A stretch of DNA of 64,000 nucleotides from Urbifossiella limnaea (lineage in GTDB: Bacteria; Planctomycetota; Planctomycetia; Gemmatales; Gemmataceae), in contig NZ_CP036273.1 in the NCBI RefSeq assembly GCF_007747215.1, positions 2,216,322-2,280,321 of the forward strand, in the 5' to 3' direction. This document shows positions 49,601-58,950 of this stretch, in pieces (positions within the stretch are counted from its first letter, which is position 1; the number at the start of each line of letters is the position of its first letter). The position numbers and the translations under genes were made by a program. The notes under the pieces were generated by a model. The model saw nothing but the letters and a program-made list of their open reading frames with translations. It had not been told where the DNA came from and ran no database searches.

Positions 49601-51430
49601 CTACCTCACAAGACTGCCCAACCGGTTCCCGCTCTCCACCGGCGCCACCGCGGCCCGCGGATCCGTCGCCCCGAGCGCCAGGTCGAACGCCGCCTTCATG
49701 CCGCGGTTCCAGTTGCCCAGGTTGTACGTCGTCTCCACGTCCGCCCGCGCCGTGCGGCCGAGGCGGCGGCGCAGCTCGCGGTCCTCCACCAGCCGCGACA
49801 CGGCCTCGACGATCCCCGCCACCACGACCGGGTCCGCCGTGTACATCGTCTCGTAGTTCTCGCGCAGCACGCCGGCCTCCTCGTCGGCCCACGACGCCAC
49901 GCCGTGCCGGCCGCGGACGACGAGCCCGTTGCGGCCGTCCTCCAAATACTCCTCCATGCCCCAGCCGTCGGAGCCGACCACGGCCAGGCCGTAGGACATG
50001 GCTTGCAGCAGCGACACGATGTGAACGCGGGCCGCCGGCAGCAGGAAGATGTGGCTGCGGGCGTGCAACTCGGCCATCTCCTCGGGCGTCAGGAAGCGGT
50101 CGATGACGCGCACCCACCCGTCGGCGAGGACGCGGTGGTAGTGGTCGGCGATGTCCGGCAGGCTCGTCCGCAGCGTCAGCCGCACGTTCGGGTACTTCTG
50201 CCGAATCTGGGCGAACGCTTCGAGCACGTCGAGCCCGCCGCGGACGAAGAAGTTCTCGGCGACCTGGCACCACGAGTTGATGAACAGCAGGTCGATCGGG
50301 GCGTCGGCCGGCTCCTCGTCGTGGGGCTGGAAGCGGGCCGGCAGCCGCACCCCGAGCGGGGCGTACACCACCTTCTTGCGGATCGTCTCGCTGTCGAACA
50401 GCGCCGAAATCAGCCGCGCCGACGACTTCATGTGCGTGAGGATGGCCCGGCAGTGGTCGGCCTCGAGCAGCGTCTTGACGATGCCGTAGACCGGCCGCTC
50501 GCGCACGTCCATGTCGCACGTGTGGCCGTTCTGGATGAGCGGGTAGAACAGCGTCGTCGGGTCTTCGACCTCGATCACCCACGGGTTCTGGCCGAACGTG
50601 TACGGCATGCTCGTGAGGAACACCAGGTCGTGCTTGCCGCCCACCAGCAGCTGCGACTGCAGGTGCCGCGACACGATGAACCGCGCCGCGGCCAGCGGTC
50701 GGCAGCCCTTCCGCACCAGCAGCAGGAACATCGTGACGGCCGCCACCAGCACGCGCCACCGGGCCGCGAGGGTCACGCCCTTGCGCGGGCGGACGAAGGC
50801 GAACGGGAAGCGGACGATCGAGCACAGCGTGAACCACAGCCGCAGCGGCCTCGGGCCGGCGAGGGCGATCATCCGCGTCAGCAGGCCGAATTTCGTGGAC
50901 GGCGTGACGCCGGAGCGGGTGAAGCGGTAGCCGGCCGGCGGGCTCTGGGTGTGGCCGAACTGCGGGTGCGCGCCGCAGTTCCCGGAGCCGACGTACACCG
51001 GCAGCCAGCCGGCGAACTCGACCGGCCGGCCGGCGGCGATGGCTTTATACTTCTCGTCCACGCCGCCGAGGCTGGCCGCGCTCACGACGCCGGCGGCGCT
51101 GCGGTCGGCGGGGAAGTCGAGGTCCACGGGGCCGGAGCCGTGTGGGATGGCGTGGTACGCGCCGCGGAAGCGAACCACGTCGTACCCGTCGCGGCGGGCC
51201 ACCGCTTCGGGCGTGTCTTCGGCCGGGTCGTGGGCGTCGATGAGCGCCTGCATCGCCGGCAGGGTCGCGGCGCACTTCACCGCCGGGTGGTCGAACAGCC
51301 GCTCCTCGGCGAGGAGGCGGACTTCGTCGGCGGTCGGCGGGATGCCGAAGACGCGGCCGTGCGTGCGGATGACGCGCCAGCCGTTGTAGCGGTCCGGGAA
51401 CGGGGTCTTGGCTTGCCGGCCGAGTCGCAT
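49601..51430 (-). CDS. Glycosyltransferase (GT4-like)
   Basis: 609 residues. The N-terminal 150 residues are unique and not assigned. A middle hydrophobic region (about 185-250) precedes a GT-B glycosyltransferase domain, with LFINSWCQVAENFFVRGGLD, PNVRLTLRTSLPDI and the late SYGLAVVGSDGWGMEEYLEDG donor site. It probably builds a surface glycan and pairs with the GT at 51474 and the exporter at 52428. Confidence 0.85.
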   Translation of the reverse strand: MRLGRQAKTPFPDRYNGWRVIRTHGRVFGIPPTADEVRLLAEERLFDHPAVKCAATLPAMQALIDAHDPAEDTPEAVARRDGYDVVRFRGAYHAIPHGSGPVDLDFPADRSAAGVVSAASLGGVDEKYKAIAAGRPVEFAGWLPVYVGSGNCGAHPQFGHTQSPPAGYRFTRSGVTPSTKFGLLTRMIALAGPRPLRLWFTLCSIVRFPFAFVRPRKGVTLAARWRVLVAAVTMFLLLVRKGCRPLAAARFIVSRHLQSQLLVGGKHDLVFLTSMPYTFGQNPWVIEVEDPTTLFYPLIQNGHTCDMDVRERPVYGIVKTLLEADHCRAILTHMKSSARLISALFDSETIRKKVVYAPLGVRLPARFQPHDEEPADAPIDLLFINSWCQVAENFFVRGGLDVLEAFAQIRQKYPNVRLTLRTSLPDIADHYHRVLADGWVRVIDRFLTPEEMAELHARSHIFLLPAARVHIVSLLQAMSYGLAVVGSDGWGMEEYLEDGRNGLVVRGRHGVASWADEEAGVLRENYETMYTADPVVVAGIVEAVSRLVEDRELRRRLGRTARADVETTYNLGNWNRGMKAAFDLALGATDPRAAVAPVESGNRLGSLVR

Positions 51431-51473
51431 CCGTGCGGCTCCTGATTCGGGACGAGCGGTCTGAACCGAGAGG

Positions 51474-52367
51474 TTAAACGAACAGCGCCGTGATGCTCCG
51501 GCGGAGCTTGTTCAGCACCCGCCCCGGCAGCCGGCGGACCGGCTGCTCGCGCAGCCGCCGCAGCACGCGGAACGGCGCCGAGCCCCACGGCCGGCGCGTC
51601 ACGTCGGTGCCGTGCAGCATGTTCAGGTACACGTTGCGGGCCTGGCGGCGGACCAGCTCGAACCAGTACCGGTTCGTCGGCCCCACGTTGTTCGTGATCT
51701 CCATCCGGTTGAACGTCGGCGCCAGCCCGCAGCTGGCCGGCCGGTCGTCGGCCCCGCGGCGCTCGTAGAACGGGGCGTGCGTCTTCCACAGCACCACGCC
51801 GTACAGGTCGTAAAGCACCACCGACAGGCCCATCAGCCAGCTGTCCACGTTCGCCTGCCAGCCGAAGTTCTGGCACACCTCGATCAGCCGGGCACTCACC
51901 ACCGGCGACCAGCCGCCGAACGACACCACCCAGCTGCGGATCATGTCCTCGCGGTCGTAGCGCCCGGCGTAGGCCTCGATCGGCGGGCGGACGTAGCCCA
52001 TCACGCAGAACTCGTCCTCGACGGAAAGCACGTTCGACACCCACCCGGGCCGCGTGAACACGAAGTCGTCGGCGGTCATGAGGCAGAACCGGCCGGCCGG
52101 ATTCCGCTCGGTGAACAGGTACTCCTGGGCGTTGTGCAGCCCGTGCCGCCCTTCGCCCCGCGACCAGCTGAACGCCTTCACGGCGAACGGGTACGCGGCC
52201 AGCTCGGCGTCGGTCATCCGCTCGTCGTCGTCACTGTCGAACTTGATCAGGAATTCGAGTTGCTCGCGCTCGGCGGGCGTCGTGGTGGCCACGGCCGAGT
52301 CGAGGAGCCGGCGCAGCCCGCTGTCGGGGTTGCCCTTGGCGCGGGAGCAGAACAGCACGCTGATCAC
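51474..52367 (-). CDS. Glycosyltransferase-like protein
   Basis: 297 residues from GTG 52367, with GGAGG 6 bp upstream. Begins VISVLFCSRAKGN like GT-A enzymes, with LEFLIKFDSDDDERM and MTADDFVFTRPGWV as the DxD-type acidic motifs. The C-terminal region is basic and helical. Between the GT4-like gene and the export permease, so part of the same glycan pathway. Confidence 0.8.
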   Translation of the reverse strand: MISVLFCSRAKGNPDSGLRRLLDSAVATTTPAEREQLEFLIKFDSDDDERMTDAELAAYPFAVKAFSWSRGEGRHGLHNAQEYLFTERNPAGRFCLMTADDFVFTRPGWVSNVLSVEDEFCVMGYVRPPIEAYAGRYDREDMIRSWVVSFGGWSPVVSARLIEVCQNFGWQANVDSWLMGLSVVLYDLYGVVLWKTHAPFYERRGADDRPASCGLAPTFNRMEITNNVGPTNRYWFELVRRQARNVYLNMLHGTDVTRRPWGSAPFRVLRRLREQPVRRLPGRVLNKLRRSITALFV

Positions 52368-52427
52368 GGGGCGCCTCCGGTCGGGTGCGGCAGGGTACGA
52401 CAGTCCGCGGCGGGCGGTCAAGCCGGG

Positions 52428-53213
52428 TCACAGCTGGTACACGAGCCGGCGGTGGCCGCGGCGGATGGCGAGCATCGCCAGGAACCCGAGGCCCGCCGTG
52501 AACGCCGCGGCGTACACGTACAGCTTGAGTTCGGGCACGGTGCCGTTGGCGAGCGGCGTGCGGATCAGTTCCAGGAACAGGTTCACCGGGTTGACGCGGG
52601 CCAGCCAGCCGGCGCCCTTGTCCACCAGCACCTCGGGCGGGTAGATGATCGGCGTCAGGAAGAACAGCATCTGGCAGCCGATGTCCAGGAGGTGCCGCGT
52701 GTCCTGGAAGTAGCACTGGGCGAAGGCGAACAGCGTGGCCGCGGCCCACCCGGCGACGAGCAGCAGCACCAGCGCCGGCAGCACCACCGGGAACACGGCC
52801 AGCTTCTCGAAGCCGCCGTCCACGAAGACTACCGCGGCGACGGCGACGAGCAGTGCGATGCCGGCGTGGACGGCGGAGCCGAGCACGGGCCGGAGCGGGT
52901 ACAGGGCGTACGGCAGCAGGCTCTGGCGGATGTACCGCTCGTGGTCGAGGAAGGCGTTGCTGCCGGCGACGAGCGACTCGCGAACGAAGTTCCACACGGC
53001 GAGGCCGAGCAGCAGCGACGTGACGTACCGGCCGGGGCTCATGCCGAGGATGCCGCTGAAGATGAGGACGAACACGCCGGCCATGACGAGCGGCTGGATG
53101 ACCGTCCAGCCCACGCCGATGGCGGAGCGGGTGTAGCGGTTCTTGAGGTCGAGCCGGACGAGGGACAGGAGGAAGTGGCGAAACCGCCACACCGCCGACA
53201 GCTGGGTGACCAT
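52428..53213 (-). CDS. ABC-2 polysaccharide/O-antigen export permease
   Basis: 261 residues from ATG 53213. Six predicted membrane helices and the TagG/KpsM-type start (RDLKNRYTRS-like: LVRLDLKNRYTRSAIGVGW). It should pair with a KpsT/TagH ATPase to export a lipid-linked polysaccharide, but no such ATPase gene is adjacent; the nearest ATPase (57144) is of another type. Confidence 0.87.
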   Translation of the reverse strand: MVTQLSAVWRFRHFLLSLVRLDLKNRYTRSAIGVGWTVIQPLVMAGVFVLIFSGILGMSPGRYVTSLLLGLAVWNFVRESLVAGSNAFLDHERYIRQSLLPYALYPLRPVLGSAVHAGIALLVAVAAVVFVDGGFEKLAVFPVVLPALVLLLVAGWAAATLFAFAQCYFQDTRHLLDIGCQMLFFLTPIIYPPEVLVDKGAGWLARVNPVNLFLELIRTPLANGTVPELKLYVYAAAFTAGLGFLAMLAIRRGHRRLVYQL

Positions 53214-53292
53214 CCGTGGCCCTTTCGCGCACCGGGTGCGGGCGAAGGGTAACCCACGCCGCGGGGCGGGTGCCAGAGCAATTCGTGGGCGA

Positions 53293-53321
53293 GGCGAGCC
53301 GGGGCGTCGGCCCCCGGATTC
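53293..53321 (+). repeat. Dispersed repeat, single copy
   Basis: A 29-bp copy of a GC-rich repeat starting GGCGAGCCGGGGCGTCGG and ending GGATTC, in the gap between the export permease and the MFS gene. The same unit appears twice, inverted, at 62566-62645. Confidence 0.55.
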
Positions 53322-53332
53322 TGGCTCGGGGC

Positions 53333-54613
53333 TCAAGCGTCCGGCAGCGGCCGCGGCCGGTACGCCGCCCACGCCGCGGCGCCGCACACCAGCACGCCGA
53401 CGTACACGTCGAACAGCGGATCCCACTGTTCTCGGCCGGTGTAGCCCAGTTCCGCGCGCCAGTCGGCGAACCGGCCGACGAACCACTGCGACGCGGCCGC
53501 GCCGATCACCCCAACGCCGTTCATCAGCCCGAACAGCGCCCCGACGTGCCGGCCGCACTGCGGAATCGCCACCGACCACCAGTTCGGCAGCGTCAGGTGC
53601 ATTGCCAGCATCGCCGCTGCCATGAGGGTTGCGGAAAAGAGCGCGTCGTCGGCCCGCGCGCCGGCGAACAGGCAAGCCGCTGCGGCGAGGTAACACGCCA
53701 CCGCCAGCCGCCGCCGTGCCGCGACCGCGTCGGCGGCGACCGCCGTGATCCGGTCGGCGATCAGCCCTCCGAGGAAGACGCCAGCCGCCGACCCGGCCAA
53801 CACCAGCGACGACAGCCGGCCCGCGGCGAGATTGTCCAGCCCGCGCGCGGCCACGAGGTACTTCGACAGCCAGGTGTACGACAGGTACGTGTAGAACGCG
53901 CCGATCACCATGATGAGCCCGAGCACGAGCACGCCGCGGTTCGTCAGCACGGTGGCCCACGGCACCGGCCCCGGCTCAAGCGGCCGCACCTCGACGCCGG
54001 CGCGGATCGTCGCCAACTCCTCGGCGTTCACCGAAGGATGAACGGCCGGATCGTCGCGGAACCACAGGTAGAACCCGACCGCCCACACGACGCCGACGCT
54101 GCCGAACACGACGAACGCCCACCGCCACCCGGCCAGCTCGATCACCAGTGCGGCGGCCACCGGCGACGCCGCGCCGCCGAGTTGGGCCGCGGTGAGCATG
54201 ACCCCCTGCACGCGGCCGCGCTCGGCCACCGGGAACCACCGCGAAATGACCCGCGCCGCGTTCGGGAAGGCGCCGGCCTCACCCGCCCCGAACAGGAAGC
54301 GGATCGCCACCAGCGACGCGAAGCCCCACGCCGCCCCGGTGAGTGCCGTGAACACCGACCACCAGATGACGATGCGGGCGAGTACGGAGCGCGAGCCGAA
54401 GCGGTCGCCGAGCCGACCGGTGGGAATTTCGAACAGCCCGTAGGCGATGGTGAACGCCATCGCCACGTAGCCGATCTGCGTGTTGGTCAGGCCGAGTTCC
54501 CGCTGCATCGGGTCGATGGCCTGGCCGAAGCAGACGCGGTCGAGGTAGAGCACGCCCGCGAGGCCACACAGCCACAGGGCGAGGACGAACCGGGCGCGCG
54601 AGGGGGCGGGCAT
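53333..54613 (-). CDS. MFS transporter (hexuronate/phthalate-type)
   Basis: 426 residues from ATG 54613. Twelve predicted helices; LYLDRVCFGQAIDPMQRELG and GRLGDRFGSR match the anion:cation symporter (ACS) family. The substrate is probably an organic acid. The divergent gene (54684) is a dimethylformamidase-like protein. Confidence 0.87.
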   Translation of the reverse strand: MPAPSRARFVLALWLCGLAGVLYLDRVCFGQAIDPMQRELGLTNTQIGYVAMAFTIAYGLFEIPTGRLGDRFGSRSVLARIVIWWSVFTALTGAAWGFASLVAIRFLFGAGEAGAFPNAARVISRWFPVAERGRVQGVMLTAAQLGGAASPVAAALVIELAGWRWAFVVFGSVGVVWAVGFYLWFRDDPAVHPSVNAEELATIRAGVEVRPLEPGPVPWATVLTNRGVLVLGLIMVIGAFYTYLSYTWLSKYLVAARGLDNLAAGRLSSLVLAGSAAGVFLGGLIADRITAVAADAVAARRRLAVACYLAAAACLFAGARADDALFSATLMAAAMLAMHLTLPNWWSVAIPQCGRHVGALFGLMNGVGVIGAAASQWFVGRFADWRAELGYTGREQWDPLFDVYVGVLVCGAAAWAAYRPRPLPDA

Positions 54614-54683
54614 GTGTGGAGTGTACCCGATCGCGGCCCGGAAGGGGCTCGCGTTTCGCCGGCCGGCGTGGTGAAATGCCGCG

Positions 54684-56276
54684 ATGCTCATCGGACACGT
54701 CGGCGACGAACGCTATTCCGCCCTGGCCGGCGTCCGCCTCGAATTCCAGGACGCCCGCGGCGGTTCGTGGGAGGCACTCTCCCGCGCCAGCGGCGCCGTC
54801 CACGCCGAACTGCCGCCGGGCGACTACCGCGTCGTGATTCATCACCCGGGCTTCGGCGCGAAGTTCTCGCGCGTCACGCTACCCGCCGCGGAGCCGTACC
54901 TCTTCCGCCTCCTGAGCGACGGCCTTCTGGGGTACGCCTGGCCGAAGTGGGTGCGGGCCGGCGAGGCGAGCGAGTTTCGCGTCCACAGCGTCGAGCCGTA
55001 CCACCTGGAACTGTGGCGGTACGGCTGGGAGCCCGAGTTCGTCCGCTCTCTCGGGTGGCACGACGAACACGCCCCGCGCGCCACGATGCAGACGACGCCC
55101 GACGGCGACTACACCCGCACCGGCGTCCGCTGGAACGAGGTGGGGTACGCCAACAGCGTGCATTCGCAGCACGTCGCGGCCCCGGCGCGCAGCGGCCTGT
55201 ACTACTTTCGCGCGTCCACGGCCGGCGGCCGCCGCTTCGCCTTCCCGTGGGTCGTGGCGCCGGCGAAGCCCACGCACCCGGTCGCGGTGCTGGCCTCGAA
55301 CCTCACGTGGAACGCCTACAACTCGTTCGGCGGCCGGAGCAACTACATCCACGCCGACGGCTTCCCGCCGACGCCGACGGTGAACAGCCGGGCCGAACTG
55401 AAGCGCTACGCCGACGCCGGCTTCTTCACCTGGGGCGCGGCCGACTACCCGCCGCTGTCGTTCGACCGGCCCGAGCCGTTCAACCACATCGACTTCGCCG
55501 AGCGGGTCACCGACCCGATCGAGGGCCGGCAGGCGTGCCACCTCGCCCCCGCGGAGTGGCGCCTCCTCGGCTGGCTGGAGCGCGAGGAGTTCGCCTACGA
55601 CTACTACGCCGAGTCACATCTCGACGACGGCACCCTGGACCTGCGTGCGTACCGCGTGCTGATTCTCAGCGTTCACCCCGAGTACTGGACGCGCCGCATG
55701 TACGACCGCGTCAAGCGCTGGGTCTTCGAGGAGGGCGGCCGGCTGATGTACCTCGGTGGGAACGGCTTGAACTGCGAGGTGGAACTGCGGCCGGACGGGT
55801 CGATGGTGTGCCACAACGAGAAGTTGCGCGGGTTGAGCGTTGAGGGGCTCGGCGGCTTCGAGAGTCGGCTGCACATCCGCCACGAGTCGGAGGCGAACCT
55901 GCTCGGCGTCGTGTTCACCCCGGCGGGCGCGATGACGGGGGCGCCGTACCGCGTGCTCGACGCCGACCACTGGGCCTTCGCCGGAACGGGTCTGAAGACC
56001 GGCGACGAGTTCGGGGAGTTGTCGCTCCACCGCCGCTGCCCGGGCGGGGCGTCGGGCCACGAGACGGACAAGCGCTCGCCGAGTTCGCCGCCGCACGCGC
56101 ACGTCCTGGCCCGCGGCCTGAACCCCGACGACGGCGGGGCGGAGATCGTGACCTACGACACGCCGGCCGGCGGGGCGGTGTTCTCGGTGGGCTCGATCAA
56201 CTACGTCGCGTCGCTGCCGGTGGACGGGCACGTGTCGCGGGTCACGGCCAACGTGCTGTGGCGGTTCCTGGAGTGA
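54684..56276 (+). CDS. N,N-dimethylformamidase beta-subunit-like protein
   Basis: 530 residues. N-terminal beta domain (residues 1-180) then the DMFase-like core: LASNLTWNAYNSFGGRSNYI, AYRVLILSVHPEYWTRRMYD, EEGGRLMYLGGNGLNCEVEL and SVGSINY. Known members are amide hydrolases with a tyrosine-bound iron, but many relatives are of unknown substrate. Divergent from the MFS gene, suggesting uptake and catabolism of an organic acid or amide. Confidence 0.85.
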   Translation: MLIGHVGDERYSALAGVRLEFQDARGGSWEALSRASGAVHAELPPGDYRVVIHHPGFGAKFSRVTLPAAEPYLFRLLSDGLLGYAWPKWVRAGEASEFRVHSVEPYHLELWRYGWEPEFVRSLGWHDEHAPRATMQTTPDGDYTRTGVRWNEVGYANSVHSQHVAAPARSGLYYFRASTAGGRRFAFPWVVAPAKPTHPVAVLASNLTWNAYNSFGGRSNYIHADGFPPTPTVNSRAELKRYADAGFFTWGAADYPPLSFDRPEPFNHIDFAERVTDPIEGRQACHLAPAEWRLLGWLEREEFAYDYYAESHLDDGTLDLRAYRVLILSVHPEYWTRRMYDRVKRWVFEEGGRLMYLGGNGLNCEVELRPDGSMVCHNEKLRGLSVEGLGGFESRLHIRHESEANLLGVVFTPAGAMTGAPYRVLDADHWAFAGTGLKTGDEFGELSLHRRCPGGASGHETDKRSPSSPPHAHVLARGLNPDDGGAEIVTYDTPAGGAVFSVGSINYVASLPVDGHVSRVTANVLWRFLE

Positions 56277-56303
56277 CCGGTTCGCTGCGACGACGCGAGC
56301 GCG

Positions 56304-57140
56304 TTACTTCGACTTGAACAACGGGAACTTCCGCACGCCGAGCCGGTTCAGCCAGTACGCCCCCACCGTGGTCAGCGTCTGGAGCCCGTACTTGGTACTG
56401 CGGCGGAAGTTAATCTGACTCGCCTCGTCGAAGTACCGCACCGGCACCGGCACGTCGCCGAGGCGGAACCCGAAGTGGACCGCCTGCACCAGGAACTGCG
56501 TGTCGAACACGAAGTCGTCCGAGTTCCCCTCGAACGGGATCGTCTCCAGCACCTGCCGCCGGTACACGCGGAAGCCGCTGTGGAACTCGCCCAAGTTCTG
56601 GCCTAGCGACAGGTTCTCGAACGCCGTCAGCCCGCGGTTGCTCAAATACTTCCACCACGGCATGCCGCACTTGAGCGTCTCCGACCGGCTCCGCACGCGG
56701 TTGCCGAGCACCACGTCGCAGATGCCCAGCTCGATGACGCCGACCGCGTGCGGGATCACCCGCGCGTCGTACTGGTAGTCGGGGTGGATCATCACCACGA
56801 TGTCGGCGCCGCGCTCCAGGCAGTACCGGTAGCACGTCTTCTGGTTGCCGCCGTAGCCGGTGTTCTTCTCGTGCTGGATCACCGTCAGGCCCATGTCGCG
56901 GGCGATGCGGACGGTGTCGTCCTTGCTGCAGTCGTCCACCAGCAGGATTTCGTCCACGCTGTCCGGCGGGAAGTCGGCGATGGTGGCGGCGAGCGTGGAC
57001 GCGGCGTTGTACGCCGGGAGCACGGCGATGATCTTGTGCTTCCGCCGCGGCTCGGGGCCGGTGGGGTGGAGGATGCGGTCCACGGAGAACGGGGCGTGGA
57101 CCGGGTTGAGCGGCGGCTCGGTCAGCAGGGTTGACGACAT
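56304..57140 (-). CDS. Polyprenyl-phosphate glycosyltransferase (DPM1-like, GT2)
   Basis: 278 residues. GT-A core: [44 protein letters not shown] and MIHPDYQYD with the DxD-like motif. No clear C-terminal membrane helices, so a soluble or peripheral enzyme. It probably transfers mannose or glucose to a polyprenyl phosphate for surface glycans. Confidence 0.88.
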   Translation of the reverse strand: MSSTLLTEPPLNPVHAPFSVDRILHPTGPEPRRKHKIIAVLPAYNAASTLAATIADFPPDSVDEILLVDDCSKDDTVRIARDMGLTVIQHEKNTGYGGNQKTCYRYCLERGADIVVMIHPDYQYDARVIPHAVGVIELGICDVVLGNRVRSRSETLKCGMPWWKYLSNRGLTAFENLSLGQNLGEFHSGFRVYRRQVLETIPFEGNSDDFVFDTQFLVQAVHFGFRLGDVPVPVRYFDEASQINFRRSTKYGLQTLTTVGAYWLNRLGVRKFPLFKSK

Positions 57141-57143
57141 AAC

Positions 57144-57881
57144 TCAGCGGAGGCGGTAGGGGACTTCGAGGCCGTGGCGGTCCATCAGGGCGGCGTCGGC
57201 GAGCAGCGCGGTCGCGGGGCCGTCGGCGTGGAGCGAGCCGCCGTCGAGCACGAGGACGCGCGAGCAGGTGTCGAGGACCAACTCCAGGTCGTGCGTGGCG
57301 ATCAGCTTCGTGCCGGGGAGGTTTCTTACGACGCCGATCAACTCGCGGCGGCCGCGCGGGTCGAGGAACATGCTCGGCTCGTCGAGGAGCAGCACCGCCG
57401 GCCGCATCGCCAGCACGCCGGCCAGCGCCGCCCGCCGCTTCTCGCCGCCGCTGAGCTGGAACGGCACCCGCTCCGCCGCGTCGGCCAGCCCGACCGCGGT
57501 CAGCGCCTCCGCGGCCCGCACACACGCCTCGGCGGAGGTCGCGCCGAGGTTCAGCGGGCCGAACGCCACGTCCTCGCGGACCGTCGGGCTGAACAGCTGG
57601 TCGTCGGGGTTCTGGAACACCACGCCGACGGTTTCGGGGAGCTTGCGCCGCTGGGAGGCATCCGCGGGGTCGAGGCCGTGAACCGACGCCTGCCCCGGCT
57701 CTCCCGGCAGGACGCCGCACAGCCGGAGGAACAGCGTCGTCTTGCCGGCGCCGTTCGGCCCCACGAGGCCGACGCACTCGCCGGGCTCGACGGAGAACGT
57801 CACGCCGGACAGGGCGGTGCGGCCGTCGGCGTAGGTGTGCGAGAGGTCGGCGGCGCGGACGGCGGGAGTCACGCCGGGCAT
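57144..57881 (-). CDS. ECF-type ABC transporter ATPase (CbiO/EcfA-like)
   Basis: 245 residues. Walker A GPNGAGKTTLF, Q-loop VVFQNPDDQLFSPTVREDVAFG, signature LSGGEKRRAALAGVLA, Walker B VLLLDEPSMFLDP. Matches energising ATPases for cobalt/nickel or vitamin uptake. No EcfT or S component is in the window. It lies 3 bp behind the GT2 gene but is functionally unrelated to it. Confidence 0.88.
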   Translation of the reverse strand: MPGVTPAVRAADLSHTYADGRTALSGVTFSVEPGECVGLVGPNGAGKTTLFLRLCGVLPGEPGQASVHGLDPADASQRRKLPETVGVVFQNPDDQLFSPTVREDVAFGPLNLGATSAEACVRAAEALTAVGLADAAERVPFQLSGGEKRRAALAGVLAMRPAVLLLDEPSMFLDPRGRRELIGVVRNLPGTKLIATHDLELVLDTCSRVLVLDGGSLHADGPATALLADAALMDRHGLEVPYRLR

Positions 57882-57890
57882 TGTAGGGCG

Positions 57891-58697
57891 TCAGCGCCCG
57901 ACGTGCTGCTGGATCGCCACCCAGTAGGCGCGGGCCTCGTCGCTCTCGTCGGTCAGGCCGAGCCCGCGGGCGCGGATGCGGGCCACCTCCGGGCTCAGCT
58001 GGTCGGCCGTGCGGAAGCGGACGTACCACAGCGCCCCGGCCCGCAGGCCGTCGTCGTCGAACACGTACACCGGCTGCGCCGAGCGGTCCAGCAGCGCGCG
58101 GTCGAACGCGGTCGCGGCGGCGGGCAGCGTTTCCGGCGTCGTCTCGATGGCGGTGAACGTCAGCCCCTTCTTCTCGGCCACGTCGCGGACGGCGGCCACG
58201 TCGGCGCCCGCGGCGTGGAGGTACACGACGGAGCGGAAGCCTTGCCGCTTCAGCGTGTCGAACCCGTCCAGCGCCGGCCGGCGGCCCGACGCGGCAGTCG
58301 GGTTCACCCGCACGAACCCGGGCACGCCGCCGGCCGGCTCGGCGCCCGCGGCGACGGGGGGCTCCTGCGTCACCTGCGGCGCCCGCGCCGGCGGCTGGAG
58401 CACACCCGGCGACGACAGCGACGACTTCCCGCCCGGCACCGGGTCCGGCAGGAGAATCTCTGGCGCCGGCCCCCGCGGAGCCGCGCTCCCGCCCGGGAAC
58501 GCACCGAGGTCGGCTGGCGGCAACTGCCCACCCGGCGCGGGCGAGATCGGCACGCCCGGCGGCGGGATGTTGCCCGGGCTCGGCGGCAGCGGTAAGTACG
58601 GCCGGGGGGTGCCCACGGACGAACTACAGCACTTGTGGCGGCAGCCGCCCACGACGCCCGCGACGAGCACGGCGGTGAGGAGGAGTTTGCGACGCAT
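57891..58697 (-). CDS. Lipoprotein with phosphatase-like C-terminal domain
   Basis: 268 residues from ATG 58697. The N-terminus ends VVGGC, a lipobox. Residues 25-125 are a Pro/Gly-rich linker. The C-terminal half (GFDTLKRQGFRSVVYLH...) has the outline of the dual-specificity-phosphatase-like fold but I see no CxxxxxR active site. Envelope protein of unknown role, 9 bp after the ECF ATPase. Confidence 0.75.
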   Translation of the reverse strand: MRRKLLLTAVLVAGVVGGCRHKCCSSSVGTPRPYLPLPPSPGNIPPPGVPISPAPGGQLPPADLGAFPGGSAAPRGPAPEILLPDPVPGGKSSLSSPGVLQPPARAPQVTQEPPVAAGAEPAGGVPGFVRVNPTAASGRRPALDGFDTLKRQGFRSVVYLHAAGADVAAVRDVAEKKGLTFTAIETTPETLPAAATAFDRALLDRSAQPVYVFDDDGLRAGALWYVRFRTADQLSPEVARIRARGLGLTDESDEARAYWVAIQQHVGR

Positions 58698-58950
58698 GAC
58701 GGTCCCTCCGCGATCGACCCACGTTCCGACACTCGATTCTAGACCAACGCCCGGCAGGTCACGCGAAACTTGAGCCGCGCCGCGGAATTTGCAGGAATTA
58801 CAAGCGCCGATCCTGCGGGTGGGAGGGGATGCGCCGGCGGGGCCGACTGGGCAACCCGCGCGGTGGGATGGGTAAGGTGGGCTCCCGGTGCGAACCGCGA
58901 ACCGATAGAATCCCTCATTCCGGAATCCTCGACCGTCACGGCGGACTCCC

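Noticed and set aside
41301-51445. Very long open frames on the opposite strand of real genes (for example 41301-44315 plus, 46962-50837 minus, 48053-51445 plus)
   Set aside because: They lie antisense or out of frame to genes with clear domains, are Arg/Gly/Pro-rich and have no recognisable motifs. They result from the high GC content.
58698-58950. Cobalamin riboswitch upstream of metH
   Set aside because: No B12-box-like core or matching stem pattern could be seen; only a weak TAGAAT -10 candidate at about 58912.
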